From Roridomyces roridus (lineage: Eukaryota; Basidiomycota; Agaricomycetes; Agaricales; Mycenaceae): a stretch of DNA of 64,000 nt. The position numbers and the translations under genes are program-made. The stretch spans positions 1 to 64,000 of the forward strand of contig JARKIF010000151.1 of assembly GCA_029378245.1 (NCBI GenBank), given 5' to 3'. The notes under the pieces are model-generated. The model ran no database searches, was not told the DNA's origin, and saw only the letters and a program-made list of their open reading frames with translations. Below, piece after piece: positions 1 through 13,985 of this stretch (position 1 is its first letter; each line of letters opens with the position of its first letter).

Positions 1-1239
1 ATCTGAAAGAGAGGATGAGTGGCGGCAGTGGGTGGAAGGAAATCACACAAGATGGCCTGCGCCCTCTATCGTCGACGGACGCCATCCGGCGTCCTTGGGA
101 GGCGTCATGGATGACACGGTGGTTCTCGTCGGTGCTGGCTACAGTCAGTAATCGGTGACTGAAACCAAAAGGCACGCACACAAGGTCTATTTCAGCATCC
201 CGAATATGCAATGGACGGAATTCTTTTGGGGGGCATAGCTCTTTCAAGAGCTCATTTGCGTCGACACCGTCTTGATGATATACGTAGCCAACGGACTCTT
301 GTTCACGGTTACAGGATAACGTGACGCCTTGGGCCTGGGTTGGGTATGATGCAGTCGGAAGATCTCGCAGTCCATATTTCTGTCCGAGCGTCAGCAGGAT
401 ACGACATTTTATGTAAACAAGGCTCACAATGAAGATGTCGAGGACGCGCGGGTCCCATCGCTTCCAAGGTAAACGCTTGGTGAACCACGCGCGCGCAACC
501 TCGCGCGACTGCCATATGTCCTTGCGCTGCTTGACTGCATCAATGACTCGGGACAATTCAGTCGGCGTTTTGAACGTCTTGTCCAAAATTTCTTTGGTCA
601 TCATTGTCGGCTCGACGAGAATCATGGAAGAGTAGGGGAGCTCGTCGAGTGGGTACGCAGTGCCCGATAAAACACTGTCTTCAGCTCAAAAAACGAAATA
701 AGCAAAGCCAAGATGCCAGCTCACAGGATGCAAGCACCGGCGGAATGGCCGATCGGTACTACATTCAAGTCGTGTGAAATGAGGCCCGACTGTAACAAAG
801 TTTGGATGCCTCGTCCCCAGTCATATCCCGCTTTCGAGCATCATCAGGTTCGGGTTCAAACGTGAATGTCAAGAGATAACCAACTCATTCCTTGAGGACG
901 CTTCAAGAGAACCTTTTCGTTGATAGCTGCAGCTTCTCCATGATTGGGAGAATCCATGGACCAGGTCTCGACGACCACCACACCACTGCGAGCGCAGGAT
1001 TGCAACTGATAGAGACGTTGGATAACGGGCTCCCAGATTTCCTTGTCTAGTCATTTGTCGATGACGGGCTACAACAAGAAAGCGCAGAACATACTGGTCC
1101 CAACACAATGAGTGAGTACTAGGGCGATTCGGGCGGCATCCCTCGTTAGATGCACGGTGGCAGGCCGGTAACACTTGAAGGTGAGACTCAAGCCAGCAAG
1201 GGAGTCCTCGCCGGAAAGTATGTGGCTTGTAGCGTCCAT
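1..1239 (-). CDS. alpha/beta hydrolase, C-terminus beyond left edge
   Basis: Multi-exon serine hydrolase read on the minus strand from an ATG at 1239 (MDATSHILSGEDSLAG). Spliced exons give a core with a GHSAGA nucleophile elbow near 760-740, a long lid (EPTMMTKEILDKTF, WFTKRLPWKRWDPR) and a C-terminal IEGAGHLV carrying the likely catalytic His near 60. Introns of about 45-60 bases end in canonical AG. After GHLV a further intron begins and the last exon lies outside the window. The fold resembles fungal AB-hydrolase-1 proteins found beside P450s; the substrate is unknown. It lies 249 bases downstream of the P450 stop, on the same strand, and its upstream region repeats that of the P450. Family is clear; function is not. 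Confidence 0.8.
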
Positions 1240-1256
1240 AGTCGTTTGATGTTCAC

Positions 1257-1346
1257 ACTATGCGGTATTCCTTTTAACGGCGTTTTGTGCCGCAAAAGTT
1301 CCAATCTTGTTTGGGGCGGAGTGGCCCTGGCCGTTTCATGTCTCTG
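1257..1346 (-). repeat. Upstream-region repeat, copy A (hydrolase promoter)
   Basis: About 90 bases immediately upstream of the hydrolase ATG align with 3623-3718, upstream of the P450 ATG, at roughly 80% identity with small indels. Shared blocks are AACGGCGTTTTGT, GTTCCAATCTTGTTT and TGGCCCTGGCCGTT. Both copies have the same orientation and the same distance to the start codon, so this is probably a duplicated promoter or 5' UTR. Confidence 0.75.
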
Positions 1347-1487
1347 TGCTTTTTAAGGACACGGCGATTGGCAAAGGCAGCCAAGGGCAGATTTCCATGA
1401 GCGGAAGAAACCGAAATAGTCTCGCGACTTGAAAGTTGATGGAAAGACGCGACGACACCGAGCTCGTGGGAACATCATCACTCCCAA

Positions 1488-3605
1488 CTACATGTACATA
1501 CTCTGTGGCAATGGAATTCCACCCCAGATTTTCATCTCAGGCTCCTCTTCCACCAGATCTTCAGCGCCTTCGAAACGTGGTTGTATCCCACAAGGGAACT
1601 GACTCGGAACGCTGGAAATGTGCGTTTCATTTGGGGTTCATGACGTCCAAGAAGTCACGCACCTGACAAGACCAGAGCTCCAATGCACATCATCAAGCCC
1701 GTGGTCTGGGGACTGGATTGAGACGACCTGTAGAATGCTTGATATCGCAATCCAAATCGAATCATCAGCAAAGTGGCGTCCAGGACATATGCTGTTGTAA
1801 GTGCCTCAGCTCATCATTGAGAGTCATCGAGAAAGAAAAGTACCGCCTGCCAAACCCGAAAGCAGCTCGGGCTGGGTCTGGAGCCGCTTGTGCACTTCCG
1901 TTTGGGATGAACCGCTCTGGGATGAATTGATCAGGATCCGGATACACCTCTGGGTCGTGCAGCATCGCCCTTCAAGATGGGTAAGACAAGCAAGACGAAG
2001 TGTGAAAAGGACAAACGATATGTTTGCCAACACAGTCGTCTTTTTGGGAATGTGTACACCGCGGTATTCGTCTGCTTCCGTGGTACAATGAGGAACACCT
2101 AGAACGAGGTCAACGACTGAACCTCTCGAGGATGTCAATTCCAACCGAGAGGCGTAACGGCCTTCCAACGCAAAGTCTCCTTCACAACGGCGCCAATGTA
2201 TGGCAGCTGCTCCCGGTCGTCAAAACCGGGCAGACGGCCTCGGCCGACAACCCGATCCAGTTCAGCCTGTGCCCGTCGTTGCACATCGGGATACGAAGCC
2301 ATAGCCAAAAAGAAATTGGTAAGGGCAGTCGCAGTCTACGAGATTGATCAGGAAGAGAAGAAAGCAAGTAAGACTCGGCCTTACCGTATCTGCACCAGCT
2401 AAGGGAACTTTCTTCAGTCCAATCATGGAGTCAAGTAGGATTGTAACGAACCACTATAGACGACACCCCCGCAGTTTTGAATCAACTCTTCGTCGGCGGA
2501 TTCGTCTTCCAAAAGGGTGCTGACCATCGAACGAACAGCTTTCCCTGCAGCCTTTGGTGCGACTTCCGTCATTCATCGGCGCACATTAGGTAAAGACTCA
2601 CCAGTTGTTCCTTCACCATCAGAAAAGGGGCCTGGCGCATTTGAAGGGATAATCCACGTCTATCCAGTGCAATGCGTTTGAAGGGAGCGATGCAAGAGGG
2701 GAGATATTTCACTGGATAAACAGGATAAGGACCAGGGCAGCAGACGTATTTCGAAACGCACGTATCGGTATGGTGTCAACGAGTGCAGCACCTGGAGTCT
2801 CCTCTGAATGGCGTCGGACCTCTTCTGCCAACTGGATGAACGGATCGTCGCCCGTGCGGACTTGGTGGCCATAAGTAATCATCATGATGATGGCTCCGGC
2901 CATGCTGAAGAAGTGTAAGAAATGAAAGGAAATGCGAGAAAAAAGTCAACGCACCGTTTGAGGTGATCAGCAAACCGAGTCGGGTCGAGAAGTAGATTTC
3001 GCAGCAGTACGTTCACTTCCAGGACCATCACCGGTCGATACTCGGCAACGATCCCGGGCTGAAAGTACTGCTGAACGATTCGGCGATGGGCAGCGAAACC
3101 TTCATTGTATGATTGTACCACAAGATTCCAATCCCAGCCCATTCTAAACATTTTAACCCGACGCAGAAGGAAGAAGCCGTGCACCTACAATTCTTTGATC
3201 ATCGGTAGTCGAGGCCTGTTGGTGAATATCAGACGAGTGCAGTATCGAGCAGGACAGGACATACCTATCGGACCAGACGGCGCCGCGCTGATTGAGCAGT
3301 TCGTTGGCCGCAAGGAAAGAGTTGATGGACAAAATTGAGGTTCCCAGAACGCGCATATAGATTATGTCGCTCTCTACAGTCAGGTTGGTATTGAAAATGA
3401 ACGTACAGTAGGTTTGCATACCGTACTTGCGCGCTAAAGCGGCGTAGCTGTCCCATTCTCGTCCACCAGTTGGCAAGTCCTTCAAGTTACCGACGAGAAA
3501 GCGCGGCTTTGGGCCAGGAGGTAGTCTCTTCGAGGACCATCCGGTATAAACCCAGCTGAGAGCAAAAACCGCGAGAATGCAGGCAGCTGCAGTTGGTAGG
3601 CTCAT
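1488..3605 (-). CDS. cytochrome P450 monooxygenase
   Basis: Complete microsomal P450 of about 500 residues. The ATG at 3605 starts an N-terminal membrane anchor (ACILAVFALSWVYTGW) followed by the proline hinge LPPGPKP. The spliced I-helix reads AGADTTATAL (near 2400-2350), the K-helix ExxR is ETLR (near 2175), the PERF region is PERFIPNG, and the haem loop is FGFGRRICPGRH. The haem loop is split by an intron after FGFGR. All catalytic landmarks are intact. The C-terminus ends FPCGIQPRFEGAEDLV..., which places the stop near 1488. The family resembles basidiomycete O-methylsterigmatocystin-oxidoreductase-like P450s (CYP5144-type); the clan is inferred. It probably acts with an NADPH-P450 reductase on a small molecule, perhaps in the same pathway as the adjacent hydrolase. 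Confidence 0.9.
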
Positions 3606-3622
3606 GGCTGCTTTGAATTCCC

Positions 3623-3718
3623 ACTATGCGGCATTTCCGAACGGCGTTTTGTCCCGAGACAAGTTCCAATCTTGTTTCCGGCGGAGGTGGCCCTGGCCGT
3701 TCCATGCCATCTCCGTGA
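3623..3718 (-). repeat. Upstream-region repeat, copy B (P450 promoter)
   Basis: Partner of the repeat at 1257-1346, lying just upstream of the P450 ATG. It contains the same AACGGCGTTTTGT, GTTCCAATCTTGTTT and TGGCCCTGGCCGTT blocks. No coding sense was found in it. Confidence 0.75.
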
Positions 3719-3830
3719 TTTGTGAAGGAAAAGAAAAAGAAGGGGAGGAACTTGAAAGAGTTGGAGAGGAGGTCGACGGGATACGATCTCGTGACTTGAT
3801 ATGTCAAGCGCTCCATCGAAACGCGCACAG

Positions 3831-3878
3831 GGAGGGCGCGTAGTCGACACCCTCGCTGCACTCGACTACGCGCCCTCC
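3831..3878. repeat. Perfect 17-bp inverted repeat with 14-base loop
   Basis: Left arm 3831-3847 and right arm 3862-3878 are exact reverse complements, GC-rich and centred on GCGCGTAGTCGA. The stem encloses 14 bases. It lies in the P450 upstream region, about 230 bases from its ATG and about 180 bases past the chitinase stop. It could be a cruciform, a dimeric factor site or a remnant of terminal inverted repeats. Confidence 0.8.
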
Positions 3879-4061
3879 ACACGTCGCCAGCAGAAAGACA
3901 TGATCGCAAGCCTCCGCCATCTTAATCTGCATCGATATTCTATTCCAAAATCTTCCAGTTGCAGTATACAGATACATCCGGTTCGTAATCATAGCTAATA
4001 ACTTATTCATTTCTTCTAACAGCCCGAAACCTCGACCCAAACACCCGCTACAAAAGCCCGA

Positions 4062-6298
4062 TCAGCTCTGCGGCGGGACGGAGAAAGAGAGCCACTCACC
4101 TGAACCCCCAGGCATATCGCCCTGAGTCCACCACTGTGCCTTCCAAATAGCGCCGTTGTACGCGACTTCTAAGCCAGCGGTCGCGTACACAGTCTGTGTA
4201 GATCCCAACGCATTAGAAAGATAGGATTCGAGGTTGGGCAGACGCACCGTCGAGCTCCAGGCAGCAACTCCACTGCATGACCCGCTCGAGCCACTACCGC
4301 TGCTGGTGCCACCACCACTGCTAGTGGTGGTACCCATGTTCGATTTGATGTTATCATAAATGCTGTTGGGGTAGCTGGATGGGAAATGAGCGGCTGCACG
4401 ATGGATGACGCAGACCCACGTACCTGAGATGGTTCTGCGTCTGGTCGAGTTGACCAAGAACACCTGCGCTGACACCGACGAGCGAGTCGGCGCCAACCTT
4501 GTCCGTCGAAAGCTACGGCTGATTCAGCACCGGAGAAAGGACCTATATGGTTTGTATCTAACCTCCTGTGGAATGGTCAGCATCTTCACAGAAGAAACAG
4601 AACATGCTTACCCAGAACATACTCCCAGCCAAACTGTTGGCAACGGTGTACTGCGCCTTGAGCTTGACAATGTTGGGCGTGTCGTACGATACAAGCTCGC
4701 TAGTGGCCGAATTGTACGAGTAACTCGAGACGTCGGTGGTGTTCTCGAAAACCTGAGCACCGGAAACTGGAAGGGTGTCAGAACAGTCCAGATCCTCGCC
4801 CATGTACCAACTCACGTGGAAGGACCTTGTACGAGTAGATGCCAGCTTGGATCGTCCCTGGACCAATCTACTGAAGATGAGGGGCGATCAAGCTAAGAGT
4901 TCTTTACGGACCCCGTTGTAAGATTGGCCAAGACCCGCCGTTTCCTCAAATGCATGACCGTAAAGCGGAATGCCTGCAAATCAATCAATGACCGCTTGAA
5001 TTTACAAAAGTAAGCTTACCCATGGAAATCTTTGCAGCGGTGGCGCCTGAGCTGACGAAATGCTTGACAGCAGCATCTGTGCTAACTCCGGTGCGGGCAC
5101 CTCCGTACAAGTTTGCCTGATTGTCGGCATAAGTGAGCCAGGAGCCGGCATAATCATATGCTGAGAAAATAAATGCGAAGGGGTCAAAGCGACCAGGAAG
5201 AAGAAAGACGTACCCATCAGATTCCAGTATGTGAGGGCTGGAAATCGGAGTACAGTGAGCTCAGCGCAAACCGAAACGGAGAAAACGCACCTTGGTCCAT
5301 TTGCGGCACGACCAAATTGGCATTATTCTCAGCTCCAGCCGAGACAGCCACGGTGAGTTGATAAGGAGTAGCATCTCCCTTCTTTGCCTGCAGTGCGTCG
5401 AATGCGGTTCTCAGCTCAGCGAAGAGGGCCGCAAAGCCCTGGCCTTGAGCAGAGTTGGAGGGGTATTCAAAGTCGAGGTCACTGCGTGCGTGAGAAAGGG
5501 GATTTCATGATGGCACAACAACTCACATCCCATCAAGCCCAAAGTTCTCAATCATGGACACTGCGTTCGTGACAAACGTGGCGCGGTAGCTTGGATTCGT
5601 CACGAAAGCGAAATGGCCTAGGACTCTATCAGAAATTGGTTTCTCGTTGCAACAAGAGCACGACCGACCGCTTTGGGAATATGTGTATCCGCCGACAGAC
5701 AGCAGAACCTTGAGATTGCGGTTGGCCATCTTGAGCAAGTACATTTGCTTGAAGCACCCGTAGACATTGTTGCCACTTTCGTCCCAAGAGTCGTTAGGGA
5801 AGTGTTTGTCAGTATCGGCGTAGGTGTCAGTGAGGATGATTGTCCCGCTGTTCGGGTCGACATCGGCAAAGCTGTAGAGAATGTCTATCCAGGTTTGAGA
5901 TACGGATACATCGAAGGAACAGAAACATACGGGTGAGTGTCGAGGTCACGACATCCGTTGGCTGGAAGTTCCTGGATTGCCATCAACTTGTCTGGTTCAG
6001 GGAAGAGCATCGAAAGTTGCATACGCCGCGTAGATGCCCCAGTTGGTAAAGTACCCTGTTGGTCGAAAGATGAATGATGGAGGAAACAGTGGAAGAACAA
6101 CAACTGACCAATTGAGACCTTGCCAGTGGCTCGTCGATGGATCTCATGATAGACGGGGTGGCTTTGTGTCTCGACTTTGTGCGCGGGAGCGGAGACGTTG
6201 GCGGGTCTTGCCATTGTCGGTGTCGCATTTACAACGTTCAAGGCCGCTAGGGCAGCCAAGAAGAGAAGAGTACGCTTCAAAGAAGAGAAGGATGCCAT
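4062..6298 (-). CDS. secreted GH18 chitinase with CBM5/12 chitin-binding domain
   Basis: Endochitinase hydrolysing beta-1,4-GlcNAc polymers outside the cell. The ATG at 6298 opens a signal peptide (LKRTLLFLAALAALNVVNA). Spliced exons contain the GH18 SxGG motif (KVLLSVGGYTYS) and the catalytic DGxDxDxE motif, split by an intron into FGLDG(M) and DLDFEYP, with the acid Glu in DLDFEYP. Later conserved segments are YDYAGSWLTYADNQ and GIPLYGHAF-type sequence. A Gly/Ser/Thr linker (GTTTSSGGGTSSGSGSS) precedes a C-terminal CBM5/12 (VAYNGAIWKAQWWTQGDMPG). At least eight introns. Likely roles are nutrient scavenging, attack on other fungi, or wall remodelling. Downstream of the cellobiose dehydrogenase, same strand. 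Confidence 0.93.
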
Positions 6299-6749
6299 TG
6301 TGCGAGGAGAGTCCTAGGAGACTTTCGAGGCCGCAGACAGCTTTTGAGTCCCCGCCGAGAGATTGGAGCCACATGGTCCAGCTTTGACAAGAGAGACGAC
6401 CACACCATGGAGATAGCGATGACCTGGTCAGAAGGCCTGCGGATAAGCCGAGAAAACAGTGGTTGATGCAAGCGGAGATCATAACAAGTCTTGGCACGCG
6501 AGTTTCTGCCGGAGTAGAAAGGTCGGATACAGTCCGAATCTAGTCTCCGCGCGTCTTTCAGAGGTACCACCGTGAAATCTGTGTGTTCAGCGGGAGCAAC
6601 AACGGTTGATGCGGCAGTGCTCTGATCAGGTTTTGATGGATACCGAACTTTCTCGCATGGTCTCATATCTATCTTCTGATCCAACTCATGCATTGCAGTT
6701 CGTTGCTCCCTTTACTCGGTAAAATTACAAGCGAATTACAAAGGTAAAA
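6299..6749. other. Intergenic region between CDH stop and chitinase start
   Basis: About 450 bases holding the chitinase promoter and the CDH 3' flank. No convincing coding frame, RNA gene or repeat was seen. Confidence 0.6.
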
Positions 6750-10070
<3,321 letters not shown>

Positions 10071-11070
10071 AGCGCGAGGAGCCTAGCGGCCATTTCTTTT
10101 GGTTTTTAAACATCCCGCCATTGCGAAGAAGTTCCGGGGGCATACCAGTCGTTGTATCACGCTGGCCGGTGATGATTAGGCGGATACAAGTCGGATTACA
10201 AGGGAGGATGTATTCCGAAACATGTGGCCAGAGACAATTCAAGCGCGACGATTCATGTCTCGGAGAATGCGACAAAATACCGACCTAATTCCGAATACGG
10301 GCGGTACTTGAGTTGAATATAGAGATTAGCTACGGACAGAGACTCACTTGGCAGTATGTATACCGAGAAGTCGAAGCGAACGAACAAGAATATGTGGTGG
10401 TTCAGCAAGCCGTCAGGCACAGAAGTAGACAAGCCCTTGAGAGACGACGATCGCCATTCTTGCCTTCAAAAATGACGCACAGTGCCGGAGGATACCACAG
10501 CTATTAATGTTCGAGAGCAAAGCACCGCGGCAGCGAGACCGGCTGGTCTATTTCATTGCTATTTCATCCGAGATATACGCTGGCAAGAAGGAGATAGGAC
10601 GCGCAGGACCGTCGGAGCCTAAAGTCAGAGAAAATTGATTGTCGGAAAAAATGTAGTAAGAGTAGAAGAAAGGCGGAATATGTAGATTTCCTTGCAAGGG
10701 CCTCCTCGGACTCGAAGACAATGAACTTCTTGAACTTGGCATGAATGCAACATGAATGTTTGTTTGTTCGTCAAGACCGTGACGGGTGGCTGTACATCGC
10801 AATCCTTGTTGCTCGTCTCGGTCTTGGTGCAACGTCGGTGACGAGTTCTCCAAGGGTGTCGCCTGTCCATCACCGCTCATCTCGTCCTCGTCCTCGTCCT
10901 CGTCCTCGCCGTTCAGCTCGGCTTCCGCTCTCTTTTCATCTTTCATTCTCCCCCTTTCATTCTCGTGGGCCCATCCCTCACCGCCCCAGACTCTGTCTGC
11001 CGCGCTCTCTAACGAGTCCCTGCATCCGTCTGCGGTATAATCATTGCCCCCGGCCTCCATCGCGTTCATC
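10071..11070. other. Divergent intergenic region between CDH and Spg1
   Basis: About 1 kb separating the divergent CDH and Spg1/Tem1 starts. It contains a (TCCTCG)n tract at 10881-10908 and pyrimidine-rich sequence just before the Spg1 ATG, probably its 5' UTR. A long antisense open frame over this stretch lacks an ATG and family features. Confidence 0.6.
10881..10908 (+). repeat. (TCCTCG)n simple repeat
   Basis: About four and a half units of a hexanucleotide in the presumed 5' UTR or promoter of the Spg1/Tem1 gene. Confidence 0.85.
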
Positions 11071-11950
11071 ATGGCAACGCCTTCTGCTTCAAGCTCCAGC
11101 CCTGCCGCAGGACCAAGCGGCCAGAACTCACACCCACTTCTCGAGACCAACGACGAAAAGAACAGGTGTGTGCATCCATCTACGCTCTACGCGCTCCGTC
11201 GCAAACTGTTTCTCCCCACAGCGTCGTTATCAAAGTCGGAATGGTGGGCGACTCGCAGATAGGCAAGACGAGTCTCATGGTCAAATACGTGGAGGGCAGT
11301 TTCGATGAGGATTATATCCAGACGCTGGGTGCGTCTCATCCCGCACCCGTTCTTTCTCGTCATCGTGACTAATCAAATTCGTAGGCGTCAATTTCATGGA
11401 GAAGACAATCTCCGTGCGACGGACAACGATAACATTTTCAATATGGGATCTGGGAGGGCAACGCGAGTTTGTGAACATGCTCCCGCTGGTCTGCAACGAC
11501 GCTGTCGCAATATTATTCATGTTTGACCTTTCACGAAAATCGACGCTCAATTCGGTGAAAGAGTGGTATCGCCAAGCCAGGGGTTTCAACAAGGTCCGTG
11601 TTGCGGTCCATGACACCATATCCATCTCACTGGGGCCAACAGACCGCCATCCCTTTTCTCATTGGAACGAAATTCGACCAATTTGCCACTTTTCCCCGAG
11701 ACGAACAAGAAGAGATAACAAAACAGGCGCGGCAGTTGTAACTCGTTGCCTCACACAAGTTTTGACTATCGCACAGGCCAAACGATTTGCACGAGCGATG
11801 CACGCGTCGTTGATATTTTGCTCAACATCGGCGTCAATAAACGTGCAAAAGATTTTCAAGATCGTTCTTGCCAAAGCCTTCGACCTCAAATGTGTCATCC
11901 CGGAGATCGAAGGTGTTGGGGAGCCTGTGTTGATCTATGTCGACGTATAG
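11071..11950 (+). CDS. spg1: Spg1/Tem1-family septation-initiation GTPase
   Basis: Small Ras-like GTPase that triggers the septation initiation/mitotic exit network at spindle pole bodies. Exons about 11071-11165, 11222-11328, 11385-11593, 11643-11726 and 11777-11950 give about 222 residues. Visible motifs are the P-loop GDSQIGKTS, effector region EDYIQTLGVNF, G3 WDLGGQ (a hallmark of this family in place of DTAGQ), G4 GTKFD, and the typical C-terminus FCSTSASINVQKIFKIVLAKAFDL. The last intron is best explained by a GC..AG pair at 11727-11776. The N-terminus adds a Ser/Pro-rich leader of about 30 residues. No CaaX box, as expected. Confidence 0.93.
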
Positions 11951-12532
11951 TGCTACGGGGTGATACCATTAGTTTCATCGGATGGGAGAGTATGCTGCTG
12001 CCGGGTCGGGAACAGGGAGGAAGAGTGAAAAGATCTAGGTGCGTCGCTATGTCCATCCATTTCTACTTGAAACCCATCTCTGCACCAGTTTGTCTGCCCG
12101 TTGTGGGAATAGTACTTCGCTCAGGCGTGTGCTGTTGTAACACCTTTGTGGGCTGCATCCGGGATCGCCGACCTTGACGTTGAAAAACTACCTTAGAGTG
12201 CAAGACAGTTGTTCTTCTATGGGAGTGAACGGACAGCCTACAGCCCGTCTACCATTATGAATCTTTATATCGCCCCTCTCTAGTTTCCCGCGACCCGTCA
12301 TCCCCATCCCATTAATCGCATATTATCCCAGTTGTCGTTTTCTGTCTGCTGCATTCCTCTCTTCACACTCCTCGTCCGCACATCTTCACCTCCCTGTACA
12401 TTATTTGTCGATTCCTTTACACATGCACAAACTGAATGCTGTAAAACCGCGGAATTGCGGCGGAACTACTTGACGCGAACGAGCTGTGCTCGGGACGCCC
12501 AGCGCTCGACTGCTTGATTCTCGCCACGTCGC
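11951..12532. other. Intergenic region between Spg1 and GGPP synthase
   Basis: About 580 bases; holds the Spg1 3' flank and the GGPP synthase promoter, with a pyrimidine-rich tract at 12330-12420. No gene seen. Confidence 0.6.
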
Positions 12533-13875
12533 ATGTCTGCCTCTGCGTACGATAACATTCTCTCGCGTCTGTCCAGCGAATCGCCATGGTCCCACCAGTC
12601 TGAATCGGTACCTTGCAAGTTGCTTCGCGTGCCCTGCTCAGCATTATCTTGCAGGCGGTCTTGGAACCATTCACGTACATTATTTCGAATCCGGGCAAGG
12701 ATATCCGTTCGCAACTCATGGCGGCGTTCAACACCTGGATAAATGTCCCAGAGGACAAGCTCAAGATCATTGCAAAGGTCATCAGTATGCTGCACAACGC
12801 CAGTCTCATGTGCGCGCTGTTCCGTATCGCGCGTCAATGCGCTCAAAGACTTTAGGGTGGATGACATTCAAGACGATTCTTTGCTGCGACGCGGAGCCCC
12901 AGGTTCATGGAACATTCATCGACTACCCCTGTTATTCTAACTGCTTTCTAGTCGCCCACAAGATCTATGGAGTGCCGCAGACGATAAATACGGCCAACTA
13001 TGTCTACTTTCTGGCCTTTCAGGAGCTACTGGCCCTTGCCTCGGACGCCTCGTCGCCTTCGCAGGAGGAGCTGATTTCCATAATCACAAGTACGTCAAAT
13101 CAAGCACTCAAGGACGCAGCTCATTGTATTACAGCGGGGCTCATCTCCCTCCATCGCGGGCAGGGCCTCGAGCTTCTCTGGCGCGACTCGCTCACGTGCC
13201 CGACGGAGGAGGAATATGTCGGCATGGTCAATAACAGTGCGTGCCACGAAACGCCCTGACCAGAGTCTGACTGGCCTCCGCAGAGACGGGCGGTCTCATT
13301 CGAATCGGCATCAAGCTTTTGATGGCCTGCGGGACCACAAATCTCGACGTGTAGGTGACCTGCACGATGAACAGGTCTGTACTAAGGGGAAGCAGGGACT
13401 ATGTTCCATTGGCAAACCTCATCGGCGTATTCTTCCAGATCAGAGACGACTACATGAATCTCAAGAGCGGAGAGGTGGGCTGCCTCTATTTGTTGTAAAA
13501 ATCTCAATCCAACCAGTTTGTAGTACACCTCTAATAAAGGATTCGCGGAGGATCTAACCGAAGGCAAATTCTCGTTCCCAATCGTGCACGGAATACATGC
13601 CGACAGGAGCAACCGCCAGGTTCTCAGTACGTTTCTCACATGCCCACAAGGATTGCTCCGACTCTTGACTAGATACGCTGCAAAAGCGACCCAAGACACC
13701 TACCCTCAAGATCCACACCATTTCATACCTCGACAACCACACACAGTCCTTTGCTTACACGCGCTCCGTTCTCAAGAACCTGGAGCAGCAGATGAGAGAA
13801 GAGATCACCAGGCTTGGTGGCAACAAGCGTCTAGAGACCATAATCGACGGGCTGGCGTTAAAGGACCTACAATAA
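12533..13875 (+). CDS. BTS1: geranylgeranyl diphosphate synthase
   Basis: Trans-prenyltransferase making C20 GGPP for protein prenylation, carotenoids and diterpenoids. The ATG at 12533 starts [19 protein letters not shown]. Spliced exons contain the first Asp-rich motif [12 protein letters not shown], then [25 protein letters not shown], the Lys of KTGGLIRIG, and the second Asp-rich motif in [11 protein letters not shown]. The end reads [12 protein letters not shown]...LALKDLQ, stop at 13875. About 300-310 residues, normal for fungal GGPPS. The small residue upstream of the first DDxxD and a single copy next to other housekeeping genes suggest the primary-metabolism enzyme. Eight or so short introns. 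Confidence 0.93.
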
Positions 13876-13985
13876 TAATTTGTAACTGTATGTACAATCA
13901 ATGTAATCTCAGGTTCGGAACAAGCCCCGTTCCGACATCACGGCCGATCACAAACCAAACACACACATTCCGAACCTAATGTGAT

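Noticed and set aside
10548..11150. 200-codon open frame on the minus strand
   Set aside because: No ATG start, lies antisense to the Spg1 5' exon and promoter, and is acidic only because of the TCCTCG repeat.
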